A stretch of DNA of 64,000 bases from Clostridium estertheticum subsp. estertheticum (GCF_001877035.1 NZ_CP015756.1:4145001-4209000), one strand, 5' to 3'. Counted from the stretch's first letter, positions 47,684 through 56,947 are shown. The notes: a model not told the origin generated them from the sequence alone. Translations and numbers: made by a program.

Positions 47684-48609
47684 TATTTATCATCCCCCAA
47701 AAGTTTAGCAATAAGTGCCATTCTTACATACATACCATACTTTGCTTGTCTAAAGTAACATGCCCTTGGATCAGTATCTAATTCCACAGCTATTTCATTA
47801 ACTCTAGGAAGTGGGTGAAGTATTATCATATCTTTCTTAGCTTTTACCATTTTTTCTTTGTTTAATATATAAGTATCTTTAAGCCTTATATAATCTTCCT
47901 CATTAAAGAATCTTTCTTTTTGAACTCTAGTCATATACAATATATCAAGATCTCCGATTACCTCTTCTAATTTTTCAACCTCTTCAAATTCTATGTTATT
48001 TTTCTCAAGTACTTCTTCTTTAATATATTTAGGAATTTTTAATTCATTTGGAGCTATCAGTATAAACTTAACATTTTCGTATCTTGACATGGCTTTTATT
48101 AATGAATGAACTGTTCTACCAAACTTTAAATCACCACAAACTCCTATTGTTAAGTTTGATAATGTTCCTTTAATATTTCTTATGGTTAAAAGATCTGTTA
48201 ATGTTTGAGTTGGATGTTGATGACCACCATCACCTGCATTTATTACTGGCATTTGAGAATTCATAGCTGCAACCTTAGCTGCTCCTTCTTTAGGATGTCT
48301 CATTGCTGCGATATCAGCATAACATTCTACAGTTCGTATAGTATCAGCTACACTTTCTCCCTTTGATGCTGAACTAGATTGTGCCTCCGAAAAGCCTAAC
48401 ACCTCGCCTCCAAGTCTTAACATTGCTGCTTCAAAACTTAGTCTTGTACGTGTGCTTGGTTCATAAAATAATGTTGCCAAAATCTTTCCATCACATATGT
48501 GAGCATAATCCTTAGGATTTTTAATTATTTCATCTGCATAATCAAAAATCTCCTCTAGTTCTAGTAACGATAAATCCATTGGGTCAATCAAATTTCTTCC
48601 TTTTAACAT
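47683..48609 (-). CDS. pyrB: Aspartate carbamoyltransferase catalytic chain
   Basis: PyrB condenses carbamoyl phosphate and aspartate, the first committed step of pyrimidine synthesis. Carbamoyl-phosphate motif [12 protein letters not shown] and aspartate loop region GDLKFGRT and HPLPRVNEI are clear. Length 308. First gene of the operon, behind a PyrR-type leader. Confidence 0.97.
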   Translation of the reverse strand: MLKGRNLIDPMDLSLLELEEIFDYADEIIKNPKDYAHICDGKILATLFYEPSTRTRLSFEAAMLRLGGEVLGFSEAQSSSASKGESVADTIRTVECYADIAAMRHPKEGAAKVAAMNSQMPVINAGDGGHQHPTQTLTDLLTIRNIKGTLSNLTIGVCGDLKFGRTVHSLIKAMSRYENVKFILIAPNELKIPKYIKEEVLEKNNIEFEEVEKLEEVIGDLDILYMTRVQKERFFNEEDYIRLKDTYILNKEKMVKAKKDMIILHPLPRVNEIAVELDTDPRACYFRQAKYGMYVRMALIAKLLGDDK

Positions 48610-48615
48610 ATTATA

Positions 48616-48652
48616 TCCTCTCCTTCTCAGTCTCTCGGACTAAATTTAAAGG
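48616..48652 (-). promoter_or_regulatory. Second PyrR-type binding loop, overlapping the pyrB Shine-Dalgarno
   Basis: On the minus strand TTTAGTCCGAGAGACTGAGA with AGGAG matches the PyrR loop consensus (AGTCC-GAGAG-CT-GAGAAGG), and its 3' side includes the pyrB ribosome binding site GGAGAGG. Confidence 0.7.
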
Positions 48653-48705
48653 TACAGTAGCACTCTTAATATTGTGTTCATTTTATGATTTTTTTATAAA
48701 CAAAA

Positions 48706-48732
48706 AACGCCATCTCTGTTATGAGAAGGCGT
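48706..48732 (-). terminator. pyr operon attenuator
   Basis: ACGCCTTCTC and GAGATGGCGT form a 10-bp stem with one mismatch, followed by TTTTTTG on the minus strand, about 100 bases before pyrB. Confidence 0.8.
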
Positions 48733-48755
48733 AGTAATAACACTTTAAATATCTA

Positions 48756-48788
48756 CTTCCTTCTCGATCTCTCGGACCAAATTAAAGG
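48756..48788 (-). promoter_or_regulatory. First PyrR-type binding loop
   Basis: On the minus strand TTTGGTCCGAGAGATCGAGA with AGG lies just upstream of the attenuator, the position expected for PyrR-mediated anti-antitermination. pyrR itself is not in the window. Confidence 0.75.
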
Positions 48789-48814
48789 TAATTTTTTATC
48801 TATGCTTTTGTCTT

Positions 48815-48843
48815 ATATTACTATATAATTTAGTCTTTGTCAA
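48815..48843 (-). promoter_or_regulatory. pyr operon promoter
   Basis: TTGACA (48843-48838), 17 bases and TATAAT-like TAATAT (48820-48815) read on the minus strand, upstream of the PyrR loops. The stretch 48844-49090 between this promoter and the small gene on the plus strand shows nothing else. Confidence 0.75.
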
Positions 48844-49090
48844 CATAATTTGCAATGAGGCTGTATTAACTTTTGTGTCTAGCATATAATTTATATTATT
48901 ACATCTAGTCCCCAACTATTTAAACATAATGTTCTAAACCATACCATTCAAACATACAATCTAATTAAGAACAATTCAGATATAGACGAGCCAAAATAAA
49001 TAAGCATAATTAAAAATATACTTTAACCGATTGAGCATGTTTTGAAACATTTATACAGTATAAATAATCTATAAATAGGGGGATATGACT

Positions 49091-49267
49091 ATGGATACTG
49101 GGATCACTCAATCTATTGCAGAATTACAACAAGCTGAACAAAACTTTAAATATGCAGATCCTGAGTTTGTTGCCATTGCAATAATGCAGCTATTAGCTGC
49201 TAGAATGAAAGTTGATATCTTATTAAGACTAAAGAAACAAGACGGAGCCACTTCAATGGATCCATGA
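49091..49267 (+). CDS. Small DUF2508/YaaL-like protein
   Basis: Fifty-eight residues; AELQQAEQNFKYADPEFVAI and the following AARMKVDILLRL resemble the DPELIDxAIyxLxAA pattern of the DUF2508 (YaaL) family, which has no known function. GGGGG eight bases before ATG 49091 supports the start; ATG 49085 is too close. Confidence 0.6.
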   Translation: MDTGITQSIAELQQAEQNFKYADPEFVAIAIMQLLAARMKVDILLRLKKQDGATSMDP

Positions 49268-49322
49268 ATCTAATCTATTTAGTGATAATGTCTTCATTAT
49301 ATAACTGCTTATCTTATAATAT

Positions 49323-49574
49323 TTATGACATTTTATGAAGACATAATTTCTTAACTGCTTCTTCAATCTTGTGTAAACCTTTACCAGTATTGCTGTCTAC
49401 AGCTATGGTAATTGCTCCTTCAACTAGTGCAACGTCTAAAACCTTCACATTTTTCTGCATTTCATCTGTTAATGATTCTCCAAAAATAGTATTTAATATT
49501 AAATTACTTGAAGTTGCACCTGCATCTTGATGACCAATACTTCTTTCGTAAAGATAACACTCCTGCTCCTCCAT
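49323..49574 (-). CDS. Small protein of unknown function
   Basis: Eighty-three residues, no recognised family; the C-terminal VDSNTGKGLHKIEEAVKKLC has a helix-forming, GTPase-tail-like character. The Shine-Dalgarno match is weak. It could be a remnant of a larger gene. The gap beyond, 49575-49902, holds only a terminator. Confidence 0.45.
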   Translation of the reverse strand: MEEQECYLYERSIGHQDAGATSSNLILNTIFGESLTDEMQKNVKVLDVALVEGAITIAVDSNTGKGLHKIEEAVKKLCLHKMS

Positions 49575-49744
49575 TAACTACTTTTATATAAATGAGTGAG
49601 CATTCCTCCAAATATTCAGGCTATTTATTCTCATTAATAATATTTTTTTACTATTTAATGTATTAAGTGATTAGAATCTGATAAATTGACCATAATCTAA
49701 ATAGACCAACCTATTATTTGATTAAAAAACTTAATAAACTGATT

Positions 49745-49788
49745 AAAACAATACTGCATTGGGTTCCCCCTAAATGCAGTATTGTTTT
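49745..49788. terminator. Terminator
   Basis: A 16-bp stem (AAAACAATACTGCATT with its complement) and a 12-base loop are followed by T-runs on both strands; it probably ends the lipase transcript. Confidence 0.85.
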
Positions 49789-49902
49789 TTTATTTTATGT
49801 AAATTGCAATCAATTTTATTTCTATATCCAATTTACAGAAAAACAGGTATTGCTCATTATTTGAAATATATATATTACTTAAAATTTGTTTTTACTATTG
49901 CA

Positions 49903-51210
49903 TTACTTAGCCAATTTAGTTAACATATTTGCCAAGTCAATAAATTTATTTTGAAGGTATTTATGGTATCTAGGTTCAGATTGTTTCACTACTTCAACAT
50001 GATCTATATTATTAATCTCACCCATGTAGTTCCAAACCCCTCTTTCAGTGGTAGCATTAGAGTCATAGCTAACTATTTTATCCTGAGAGCCTTCATGAGG
50101 GCCAATAGCAGATATTACACTTACTATACCATCATTTCTCCACCACTTCTTATCAACTTGTACTTCGCCATAGTTCGAGTTGGTATATTGTCCCATGAAA
50201 ATGGAGGATTTTAAAAGTAGTGGGTTCATATTAATATTAGGTATTTGATACTGTGTAAGTAACCCCTTATGTGTATCTACACAGGCTATAGAGAAATAGT
50301 AAATGTCCTTTTGAACTTTAACCCAACTATTTAATTCCTTAGAACCCTCTTGGGATAAGTCCCAAATACTTAAATCTTTAGTTTCTTTCCAAATGTTACT
50401 ATTAAAAACTCTTTTATAATAACTTTCATAGGATTCATCAGATTGTTTCTTTAGTCCCCATTGATCCATTTTGAAATCAAAGCAAGGATTATCTGAATTT
50501 AATATTCCGGCATTACTAGCCATTGCAGAAAAAAGGTCATGGGTAAAAGGCCCAAGGTTACTTTGTTTACTATCTTCTTGGCTTCCATCATGAGGTGTTG
50601 CTACAGTAAGAATACTGTCAATCCAATGTTTATTTCCTATAAATAAGGGGCTAGTACTATCTTTATTGCAATTTATTTCATCTTTATCTCCATTTTCTAA
50701 CAATTGAGCTAAAACTCTAATAGTTTGACCACCCATGCTATGACCAATTAAATGAATCTTTTTAATATCACCTGCATCAGTAGTACCCCATTCAGGATAA
50801 ACACCAGGATAAGTTCTACCAAACCGTTCGTGACCAGCTTTAATAGAATGAGCATAGCCATAATCTACAGTGCCGCCCTTTAAATAAGCATACAATTCAC
50901 AAGCTCTATCCCAATTGCTAGATATAGAACCTATAGTTGGAGTGTAAACAGTATAACCTTTCTTAGTTAAAAGGTCTTTTAAACTTTCTTTTCCACCCCA
51001 ATAGTTTACTCCAAAGAGTTCATCATTTCCCCAACCAAATAGACCGTGTACCATTACTATAGGATAGTTGTTACTTATTTTTGATAAAGAACTAGCTTGT
51101 ACCATTGCTGATGTAGAATTGGTTGTAGCAAAAGTATTGCCAGAAAACGTAAAAGCCATTACTACAAATAATAATATACATGAAAGGATTTTTTTTAGTG
51201 ATTTTTTCAT
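49903..51210 (-). CDS. Secreted triacylglycerol lipase (family I.5-like)
   Basis: A signal peptide (about 1-28, ending near TFATT) precedes an alpha/beta-hydrolase of the Geobacillus/Staphylococcus lipase group. PIVMVHGLFGWG carries the oxyanion region, GHSMGGQT the nucleophile Ser (AHSQGG in Geobacillus enzymes), and DHVEVV the probable His. The large insert and metal-site style of this group are visible in the 435 residues. AAGGAG precedes the ATG. Confidence 0.88.
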   Translation of the reverse strand: MKKSLKKILSCILLFVVMAFTFSGNTFATTNSTSAMVQASSLSKISNNYPIVMVHGLFGWGNDELFGVNYWGGKESLKDLLTKKGYTVYTPTIGSISSNWDRACELYAYLKGGTVDYGYAHSIKAGHERFGRTYPGVYPEWGTTDAGDIKKIHLIGHSMGGQTIRVLAQLLENGDKDEINCNKDSTSPLFIGNKHWIDSILTVATPHDGSQEDSKQSNLGPFTHDLFSAMASNAGILNSDNPCFDFKMDQWGLKKQSDESYESYYKRVFNSNIWKETKDLSIWDLSQEGSKELNSWVKVQKDIYYFSIACVDTHKGLLTQYQIPNINMNPLLLKSSIFMGQYTNSNYGEVQVDKKWWRNDGIVSVISAIGPHEGSQDKIVSYDSNATTERGVWNYMGEINNIDHVEVVKQSEPRYHKYLQNKFIDLANMLTKLAK

Positions 51211-51490
51211 TTTTCCACTCCTTATTTTTATTCATAATTCTAACTAATTATAGCATAAATAAAGAATAAAAGTAAATTAATGTAAATTCACTGCAGCTAA
51301 TAAAATACTGGTTTTCTATAACTTTCATACTATCTCCTTTAAATCATACGTTCCCTTTATTATACATGGTTTTACTGAAATTTAGGGACTACTATAATCC
51401 AATGAATTTATTTTATTGCATATTATCAATATCAACCTTATATAGGTATTTAATCAATTTGTACCTCAATAATTTTAATATAACATTAGT

Positions 51491-51956
51491 GTAATCAAGA
51501 ACCTTAATAAATTAACTAAATATTTTCTTAATTATGCAGTTGATGAAGGCTATTTAATTATAAATCCATGTAATGGTAACCAGGTGATTCTGTAACTGAG
51601 GAAATAGAAGTATTAACATTAAATGATGATGAAATTAAATCATTTAAGGTAGTATTAGATTCTCACAGGTTAAAAGCATTATTTCTATTAGACTTAGGCA
51701 CCGGTTTAAGACAAGGTGAATTATTGGATCTTAAATGGTCAGATATAGATATGATTAACAGCGAACTACATGTAAAAAGAAGTTTAAAACAAGTAAGTAT
51801 ACTATCCGCGGATGGAACTAGAAAACGTAAAACTATTGATCAAATACCAAAAACAAAAGGATCATTAAGAACAGTTCCAATTCCTAACAAGTTAATAAAT
51901 ATATTAAAAGTCCATAGATCTATTCAAAAACAAGAAAGACTAAAGTTAAAGCCTTA
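51491..51956 (+). pseudogene. Tyrosine recombinase (phage integrase) remnant
   Basis: Two frames read integrase-like sequence: first LNKLTKYFLNYAVDEGYLII up to a stop at 51593, then from 51586 a frame with EEIEVLTLNDDEIKSF, GTGLRQGELLDLKWSDIDM (catalytic Arg region) and KTKGSLRTVPIPNKL. The C-terminal half with the other catalytic residues is missing, cut off at the tRNA-Arg terminator. A decayed integrase beside a tRNA gene points to an old integrated element. Confidence 0.8.
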
Positions 51957-51980
51957 CAAACATAGTGTTTGTAAGGCTTT
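51948..51980 (-). terminator. Terminator of the tRNA array
   Basis: A perfect 15-bp stem (AAAGCCTTACAAACA with its complement) lies five bases after tRNA-Arg(TCG), ending in TTT-rich sequence. Confidence 0.85.
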
Positions 51981-51985
51981 GATAA

Positions 51986-52059
51986 TGCGCCCAGAGGGAG
52001 TCGAACCCACGACCTTCAGATTCGAAGTCTGCAACTCTATCCATCTGAGCTATGGGCGC
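51986..52059 (-). tRNA. tRNA-Arg (TCG)
   Basis: Cloverleaf with anticodon loop TTCGAAT, TTCGACTCC T arm and 7-bp acceptor stem GCGCCCA/TGGGCGC. No encoded CCA, unlike its neighbours. It has a terminator on either side and lies at the integrase remnant. Confidence 0.9.
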
Positions 52060-52075
52060 ATAATAAATTAATTTT

Positions 52076-52110
52076 TAAAAAGTCCTTAGTATAAATACTA
52101 AAGACTTTTT
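52076..52110 (-). terminator. Terminator inside the tRNA array
   Basis: AAAAAGTC..CTTAGTAT pairs with ATACTAAAGACTTTTT, between tRNA-Gly and tRNA-Arg(TCG). Confidence 0.75.
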
Positions 52111-52111
52111 T

Positions 52112-52185
52112 TGGAGCGGGTAGAGGGAATCGAACCCTCATAATTAGCTTGGAAGGCTAACACTCTACCACTGAGTTATACCCGC
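52112..52185 (-). tRNA. tRNA-Gly (TCC)
   Basis: Anticodon loop CTTCCAA, acceptor GCGGGTA/TACCCGC, encoded CCA. Confidence 0.93.
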
Positions 52186-52191
52186 ATATTT

Positions 52192-52266
52192 TGGAGCGGA
52201 AGACGAGATTCGAACTCGCGACGTCCACCTTGGCAAGGTGGCACTCTACCACTGAGCTACTTCCGC
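52192..52266 (-). tRNA. tRNA-Gly (GCC)
   Basis: Anticodon loop CTTGCCAA, acceptor stem GCGGAAG/CTTCCGC, encoded CCA. First gene of duplicated block copy 1. Confidence 0.93.
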
Positions 52267-52307
52267 ATGTATAATTTCTAAATAATGACTTGCCTTATAA
52301 ATAGTAA

Positions 52308-52392
52308 TGGTGCAGGTGAAGGGAGTTGAACCCATACACCCGAAGGCGCTAGATCCTAAGTCTAGTGCGTCTGCCAATTCCGCCACACCTGC
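52308..52392 (-). tRNA. tRNA-Leu (TAG)
   Basis: Long variable arm, anticodon loop CTTAGGA, encoded CCA. Confidence 0.94.
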
Positions 52393-52407
52393 ATATTATT
52401 ACTATTT

Positions 52408-52483
52408 TGGTGGCTTACCGGAGAATCGAACTCCGGACACCATGATTAAAAGTCATGTGCTCTACCAACTGAGCTAGTAAACC
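52408..52483 (-). tRNA. tRNA-Lys (TTT)
   Basis: Anticodon loop CTTTTAA, acceptor GGTTTAC/GTAAGCC with one wobble, encoded CCA. Confidence 0.94.
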
Positions 52484-52515
52484 ATATTAATTTATAGCAA
52501 ACATAAATTTGAAAA

Positions 52516-52592
52516 TGGGGTGGACGATGGGACTCGAACCCACGACAACCAGTACCACAAACTGGCGCTCTACCAACTGAACTACGTCCACC
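52516..52592 (-). tRNA. tRNA-His (GTG)
   Basis: Anticodon loop TTTGTGG and the extra 5' G (G-1) opposite the discriminator C, encoded CCA. Confidence 0.93.
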
Positions 52593-52595
52593 ATA

Positions 52596-52672
<77 letters not shown>

Positions 52673-52686
52673 ATATTAAGTAAAAA

Positions 52687-52760
52687 TGGAGCGGGTAGAG
52701 GGAATCGAACCCTCGTAATTAGCTTGGAAGGCTAACACTCTACCATTGAGTTATACCCGC
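52687..52760 (-). tRNA. tRNA-Gly (TCC)
   Basis: Nearly identical to the gene at 52112, one to two base differences, encoded CCA. Confidence 0.93.
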
Positions 52761-52773
52761 TTGTTAATTTAAA

Positions 52774-52849
52774 TGGTCGGGGTGACAGGGATTGAACCTG
52801 CGACCTCATGGTCCCAAACCACGCGCGCTCCCAGCTGCGCTACACCCCG
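52774..52849 (-). tRNA. tRNA-Pro (TGG)
   Basis: Anticodon loop TTTGGGA, acceptor CGGGGTG/CACCCCG, encoded CCA. Last gene of block copy 1. Confidence 0.93.
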
Positions 52850-52861
52850 TAAAAATTTAAA

Positions 52862-52937
52862 TGGTGCGCCATCGGGGTCTTGAACCCCGGACACCCTGAT
52901 TAAGAGTCAGGTGCTCTACCAACTGAGCTAATGACAC
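52862..52937 (-). tRNA. tRNA-Lys (CTT)
   Basis: Anticodon loop CTCTTAA; acceptor GTGTCAT/ATGGCGC with two G-U pairs, encoded CCA. Found only between the duplicated blocks. Confidence 0.85.
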
Positions 52938-52943
52938 ATATTT

Positions 52944-53015
52944 TGGTGAACCTTAAAAAGTTTAATCCTTTATGCCTTAAAAGAACATTACTCTATCAAA
53001 TATATCTGGAACTTT
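52944..53015 (-). pseudogene. Degenerate tRNA remnant
   Basis: On the minus strand GATAGAGTAATGTTCTTTTA followed by AGGCAT keeps a D-arm end and an anticodon stem with loop CTTTTAA, and the stretch ends in CACCA, but the T arm and acceptor stem no longer pair. It probably was a Lys- or Arg-type tRNA. Confidence 0.6.
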
Positions 53016-53033
53016 AATATATAATAACATACT

Positions 53034-53108
<75 letters not shown>

Positions 53109-53145
53109 TTGTATGATTTAAATATTAATTTAATTGAAATAGTAA

Positions 53146-53230
53146 TGGTGCAGGTGAAGGGAGTTGAACCCATACACCCGAAGGCGCTAGATCCTAAGTC
53201 TAGTGCGTCTGCCAATTCCGCCACACCTGC
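53146..53230 (-). tRNA. tRNA-Leu (TAG)
   Basis: Identical in sequence to the gene at 52308. Confidence 0.94.
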
Positions 53231-53245
53231 ATATTATTACTATTT

Positions 53246-53321
53246 TGGTGGCTTACCGGAGAATCGAACTCCGGACACCATGATTAAAAGTCATGTGCTC
53301 TACCAACTGAGCTAGTAAACC
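53246..53321 (-). tRNA. tRNA-Lys (TTT)
   Basis: Identical to the gene at 52408. Confidence 0.94.
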
Positions 53322-53325
53322 ATAA

Positions 53326-53400
53326 TGGCTGGGATAGCAGGATTTGAACCTACGAATGCCACAGTCAAAGTGTGGTGCCTTACCGCTTGGCGATATCCCA
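53326..53400 (-). tRNA. tRNA-Gln (TTG)
   Basis: Anticodon loop CTTTGAC, acceptor TGGGATA/TATCCCA, encoded CCA. It has no counterpart in block copy 1, where 32 AT-rich bases lie in its place. Confidence 0.93.
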
Positions 53401-53408
53401 ATTGTAAA

Positions 53409-53485
53409 TGGGGTGGACGATGGGACTCGAACCCACGACAACCAGTACCACAAACTGGCGCTCTACCAACTGAACTACGTCCACC
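53409..53485 (-). tRNA. tRNA-His (GTG)
   Basis: Identical to the gene at 52516, including G-1. Confidence 0.93.
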
Positions 53486-53488
53486 ATA

Positions 53489-53565
<77 letters not shown>

Positions 53566-53579
53566 ATATTAAGTAAAAA

Positions 53580-53653
53580 TGGAGCGGGTAGAGGGAATCG
53601 AACCCTCGTAATTAGCTTGGAAGGCTAACACTCTACCATTGAGTTATACCCGC
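53580..53653 (-). tRNA. tRNA-Gly (TCC)
   Basis: Identical to the gene at 52687. Confidence 0.93.
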
Positions 53654-53666
53654 TTATTAATTTAAA

Positions 53667-53742
53667 TGGTCGGGGTGACAGGGATTGAACCTGCGACCTC
53701 ATGGTCCCAAACCACGCGCGCTCCCAGCTGCGCTACACCCCG
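53667..53742 (-). tRNA. tRNA-Pro (TGG)
   Basis: Identical to the gene at 52774. First transcribed tRNA of the array. Confidence 0.93.
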
Positions 53743-53837
53743 ATATTCATTAAATGTCCATAAAATCATTTAATGTTCTAAATTAACTTTCTCGTCTTAT
53801 ACATTTTATTTAATGAATTTTTCCGACGACATGGATT

Positions 53838-53866
53838 ATTTTACACCATATATATTAATACGTCAA
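53838..53866 (-). promoter_or_regulatory. Promoter of the tRNA array
   Basis: Minus-strand TTGACG (53866-53861), 17 bases, TAAAAT (53843-53838), about 95 bases upstream of the first tRNA. Confidence 0.75.
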
Positions 53867-53976
53867 TACCTTTTTTATATCTTTTATATATTTAAATAAG
53901 AAAGCAGTCTTATTATGCAAATAAATGTTACATTTCATACTAAGTTCACATGTAAATGCCCTTCTAAATTGTTAAA

Positions 53977-54447
53977 TTAAAATCTTATCACCTTTGGTTC
54001 TATAGTTCCCTTACTAATACTTATAATAGCGTAACTCTTATCCCCATCTCTTGGAAGCGATGCACTACCAGGATTTATATACCATATTCCTTCTTCAAAA
54101 TCTATTTTTGCAATATGTGTGTGTCCATATAAGACTATGTCGGCCCCTGTTTCTAAAGCTTTATATCTAAGTCCAGATAAATTTTCTTTTACACCATATC
54201 TATGTCCATGTGTTAAAAATATCTTTTTTCCAGCAATTTCTAAAAACCTATCACTTGGTACACTTGCAGAAAAATCACAATTTCCTTTTACATTTATTAT
54301 TTCACCCTTATAATACTTTTTTATAGCAGCTATGTCATCTACATTATCGCCTAAGTGAATTAACACGTCTACTCCCTTTATCTCCTTCTCTAGCCTCTCT
54401 ATGCTGCTAATAACCATATGCGTATCACTTATAACACCTATGTGCAT
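53977..54447 (-). CDS. YfcE/MJ0936-type metallophosphoesterase
   Basis: A small calcineurin-like phosphodiesterase of 156 residues. Metal motifs GVISDTHM, LIHLGDNVDD, VKGNCDF, FLTHGHRYGV and YGHTHIA are in order. Natural substrate unknown. rdgB ends 72 bases upstream of its start on the same strand; this pair is commonly adjacent in clostridia, suggesting a joint transcript. Confidence 0.92.
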   Translation of the reverse strand: MHIGVISDTHMVISSIERLEKEIKGVDVLIHLGDNVDDIAAIKKYYKGEIINVKGNCDFSASVPSDRFLEIAGKKIFLTHGHRYGVKENLSGLRYKALETGADIVLYGHTHIAKIDFEEGIWYINPGSASLPRDGDKSYAIISISKGTIEPKVIRF

Positions 54448-54518
54448 TTTGAATCACCTCTTCACTAATAAATCGTAATTTTTACATATATTTTTTAGGT
54501 TGTCAATAATTATATTTA

Positions 54519-55115
54519 CTATACTAAATCTTTAAGTTCAGTTTTTAATTTATTTAATGCTCTTCCCCTATGACTAATAGCATTTTTGACCTCAGCATTC
54601 ATCTGAGCAAATGTTTTTTTGTATTCTTCCACATAAAATAATGGGTCGTACCCAAACCCTTCATCACCTATAAATTCAGATGTGATTACTCCATCCACTT
54701 CACCCTGCACTTTTATTATTTTATCTACATTAACTATAAGTACCATTGCGCAAATAAATTTAGCCTTCCGCTCATGCTCACTTGCACCCTCTAAAAGATA
54801 TAATAATTTTTCATTATTTGCTTTGGTATCTCCATGAACACCTGCAAACCTGGCCGAAAAAACTCCTGGTGCTCCATTTAAAGATTCCACAGCTAAACCT
54901 GAATCATCCGCTAGAACCATATTTCCATCAGCTATCTTGTAAATTTCGCTAGCCTTTATGTATGCATTATCAATAAATGTACTTCCTGTTTCTTCTACAT
55001 CGATATTAATATTAACTTCTTTTAGAGATAATATTTCAAAATCAAACTCTGATAAAATTTCCTTTATCTCTCCAATTTTATGATCATTATTACTGGCAAT
55101 TATTATTTTCTTCAT
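54519..55115 (-). CDS. rdgB: XTP/dITP pyrophosphatase (RdgB/HAM1)
   Basis: House-cleaning enzyme hydrolysing non-canonical purine triphosphates. [18 protein letters not shown], the acidic [24 protein letters not shown] and the C-terminal GFGYDPLFY and SHRGRAL match the family. Length 198 is typical. GGGG precedes the ATG. Confidence 0.95.
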   Translation of the reverse strand: MKKIIIASNNDHKIGEIKEILSEFDFEILSLKEVNINIDVEETGSTFIDNAYIKASEIYKIADGNMVLADDSGLAVESLNGAPGVFSARFAGVHGDTKANNEKLLYLLEGASEHERKAKFICAMVLIVNVDKIIKVQGEVDGVITSEFIGDEGFGYDPLFYVEEYKKTFAQMNAEVKNAISHRGRALNKLKTELKDLV

Positions 55116-55300
55116 ACTTATCCCCTTTATCTATATTACCTATAGTTCTCTTTTATTATTATCTATTATTTGTTCTAAATTATCCCAATTTAATTTTGAA
55201 GCCTTCATTCAAATTTCCCTTACTAATTTGATAAAACTAGCACATTTTTCTAAACGTAATCATATTATCTATATAAGGACTAATATATGGTGGTGATATA

Positions 55301-56674
55301 ATGAATTTTCTAGGACCTTTTTTAAGAGTCAATACATTGAACAAAAATAACATAAGAAATCAATTTTTCTACTTATCGAAAGAATCATTAAAAGATATAG
55401 TTTTTGACTCCAAATGTGGGATATATATTCCAACGCGAGATTTAAGATCTAAATCTTTTTCTAAGATTGATATTAACACAATTAATTTAAATTCTCCACT
55501 TTTATGTGTTTACAAAAAAGCAGATGCTAAATTAAAAATGAAAGAAGGAACATTAAATTGGAATGAAAGCAAGGTTAAAAAAGAAATAACTATTAACAGC
55601 AATGCATTCATGACTTTATCATTATTAGAACTCGTAGAATATTATCGTAGCTTTAAGAAAATAGATGATACAAAATATGCATTAAGCTCACTTTACCTTA
55701 AGCTATGCAAAGAACAACTAGAATTCTATGCTTCTTATTTTCGAAATAAAGATGGTCTTTTTGTAGATAAAAAAGATATAACAGATCCTATGCAAGAAGA
55801 ATTTACTTTTGAAGATAAAAACGCCAAATTCAAGTTTTCTGATCAAGCTTTTATGATGGCTTCTTACTACAAATACTATTCTTTTGTCAATGATGAACAA
55901 GAATATGAAAAATTTGCTTTAGACATCCTTGATATGTTCACTTTGTATAAAGAAGAAATTTACAATGTTTCATTTGAAGAACTCAACAAGATATGCTTAG
56001 CCCTAAACATTTTTTACAAGTACTCCGGCATTGAAAAATGCGAAAATTTACTAATAGATTTTCTTGATTTACTTATCGATCAATATAATACTAAACCCGC
56101 TTTAATTATTAATGCTAAATTAGATTACTCCTGTATGCTTTTTATAAATTGTACACTTATGTATAATAGTACTTACATTCATAAATTTAAAGCTACTAGT
56201 GATGATTTATATGAAAAGCTCACAAAATTATATGATAGTGAAAAGGGTCTATTACTAAAAGAAAGCTCCGAAAAAGAAGTAACTTTTACCTCCGATGAAA
56301 TAATGCTCTACATTTATAGCTTAATGTTATATTCTGATTCTAATACTATAGATGATAACTCAAACATGCTTCAAGATATTTTTAAACACCAAATTTTGGA
56401 CTCTGGCATAGTTTTAAGTTGGCCTGATTCTCCATCACTTGATGATTCAGAACATTACAGAAATTTCTCTCTTAAGTCTGAAGATCTGATTCAAGACGAT
56501 AATTTCAGATCACCAGAGGCTCCAACACCTGAAAATAATGAATTAGCATCAATATTTATCAAAAATATAGTATACAACAGACGTAAAGAAAACTTTAAAC
56601 AAAGTAAATCATCTTTTGATAGTAGCAAAAATATGTTTATATTTTTCCTAACCATATTCTTTCATAATCAATGA
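55301..56674 (+). CDS. Conserved-looking hypothetical protein, helix-rich
   Basis: A 457-residue soluble protein, rich in Lys, Asp and Tyr, with many predicted helices (for example SNAFMTLSLLELVEYYRSF and AFMMASYYKYYSFV) that recall alpha/alpha-toroid folds. It has no signal peptide and no catalytic motif I recognise. The C-terminal 80 residues are low complexity (acidic, then SKSSFDSSKN) with a short hydrophobic end. GGTGGTG precedes ATG. It is transcribed away from rdgB. Confidence 0.75.
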   Translation: MNFLGPFLRVNTLNKNNIRNQFFYLSKESLKDIVFDSKCGIYIPTRDLRSKSFSKIDINTINLNSPLLCVYKKADAKLKMKEGTLNWNESKVKKEITINSNAFMTLSLLELVEYYRSFKKIDDTKYALSSLYLKLCKEQLEFYASYFRNKDGLFVDKKDITDPMQEEFTFEDKNAKFKFSDQAFMMASYYKYYSFVNDEQEYEKFALDILDMFTLYKEEIYNVSFEELNKICLALNIFYKYSGIEKCENLLIDFLDLLIDQYNTKPALIINAKLDYSCMLFINCTLMYNSTYIHKFKATSDDLYEKLTKLYDSEKGLLLKESSEKEVTFTSDEIMLYIYSLMLYSDSNTIDDNSNMLQDIFKHQILDSGIVLSWPDSPSLDDSEHYRNFSLKSEDLIQDDNFRSPEAPTPENNELASIFIKNIVYNRRKENFKQSKSSFDSSKNMFIFFLTIFFHNQ

Positions 56675-56688
56675 TACTATAAGTAATT

Positions 56689-56912
56689 CTTCTTATATTG
56701 TGCTATAACAAAAGTATATATTGCTCGAATTGCTTTCTCTTCACCATGTAATTCTAAAATTTAATTTATTAATAGCTGCTAAAAACACAAACTACGCTCA
56801 GACATGTGTTTTCTTTACGCAACTACAAATAATTTAAATTAAGAATTACTAAGGTTTGTTCAAATGCATTCTACGCAATATATACTTTTATTAGCATAAT
56901 ATATAAAGAGAA
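56689..56912. repeat. Family B MITE-like element, copy 2
   Basis: Read on the minus strand, it matches copy 1 at 42574: AAAAGTATATATTGCG, GAATGCATTTGA, TTAGTAATTCTTAATTTAAA, TAGCAGCTATTAATAAATTA, AAATTTTAGAATTAC, then GCAATATATACTTTTG. No ORF. It lies between convergent genes, filling most of the gap. Confidence 0.8.
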
Positions 56913-56947
56913 AGTATAAAAGACTTCTAAAAACTCATTATTACATT

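Noticed and set aside
51724-52071. Intact 115-residue integrase ORF
   Set aside because: Its last third is the antisense of tRNA-Arg and its terminator, and the upstream part is in another frame; it is a remnant, not a gene.
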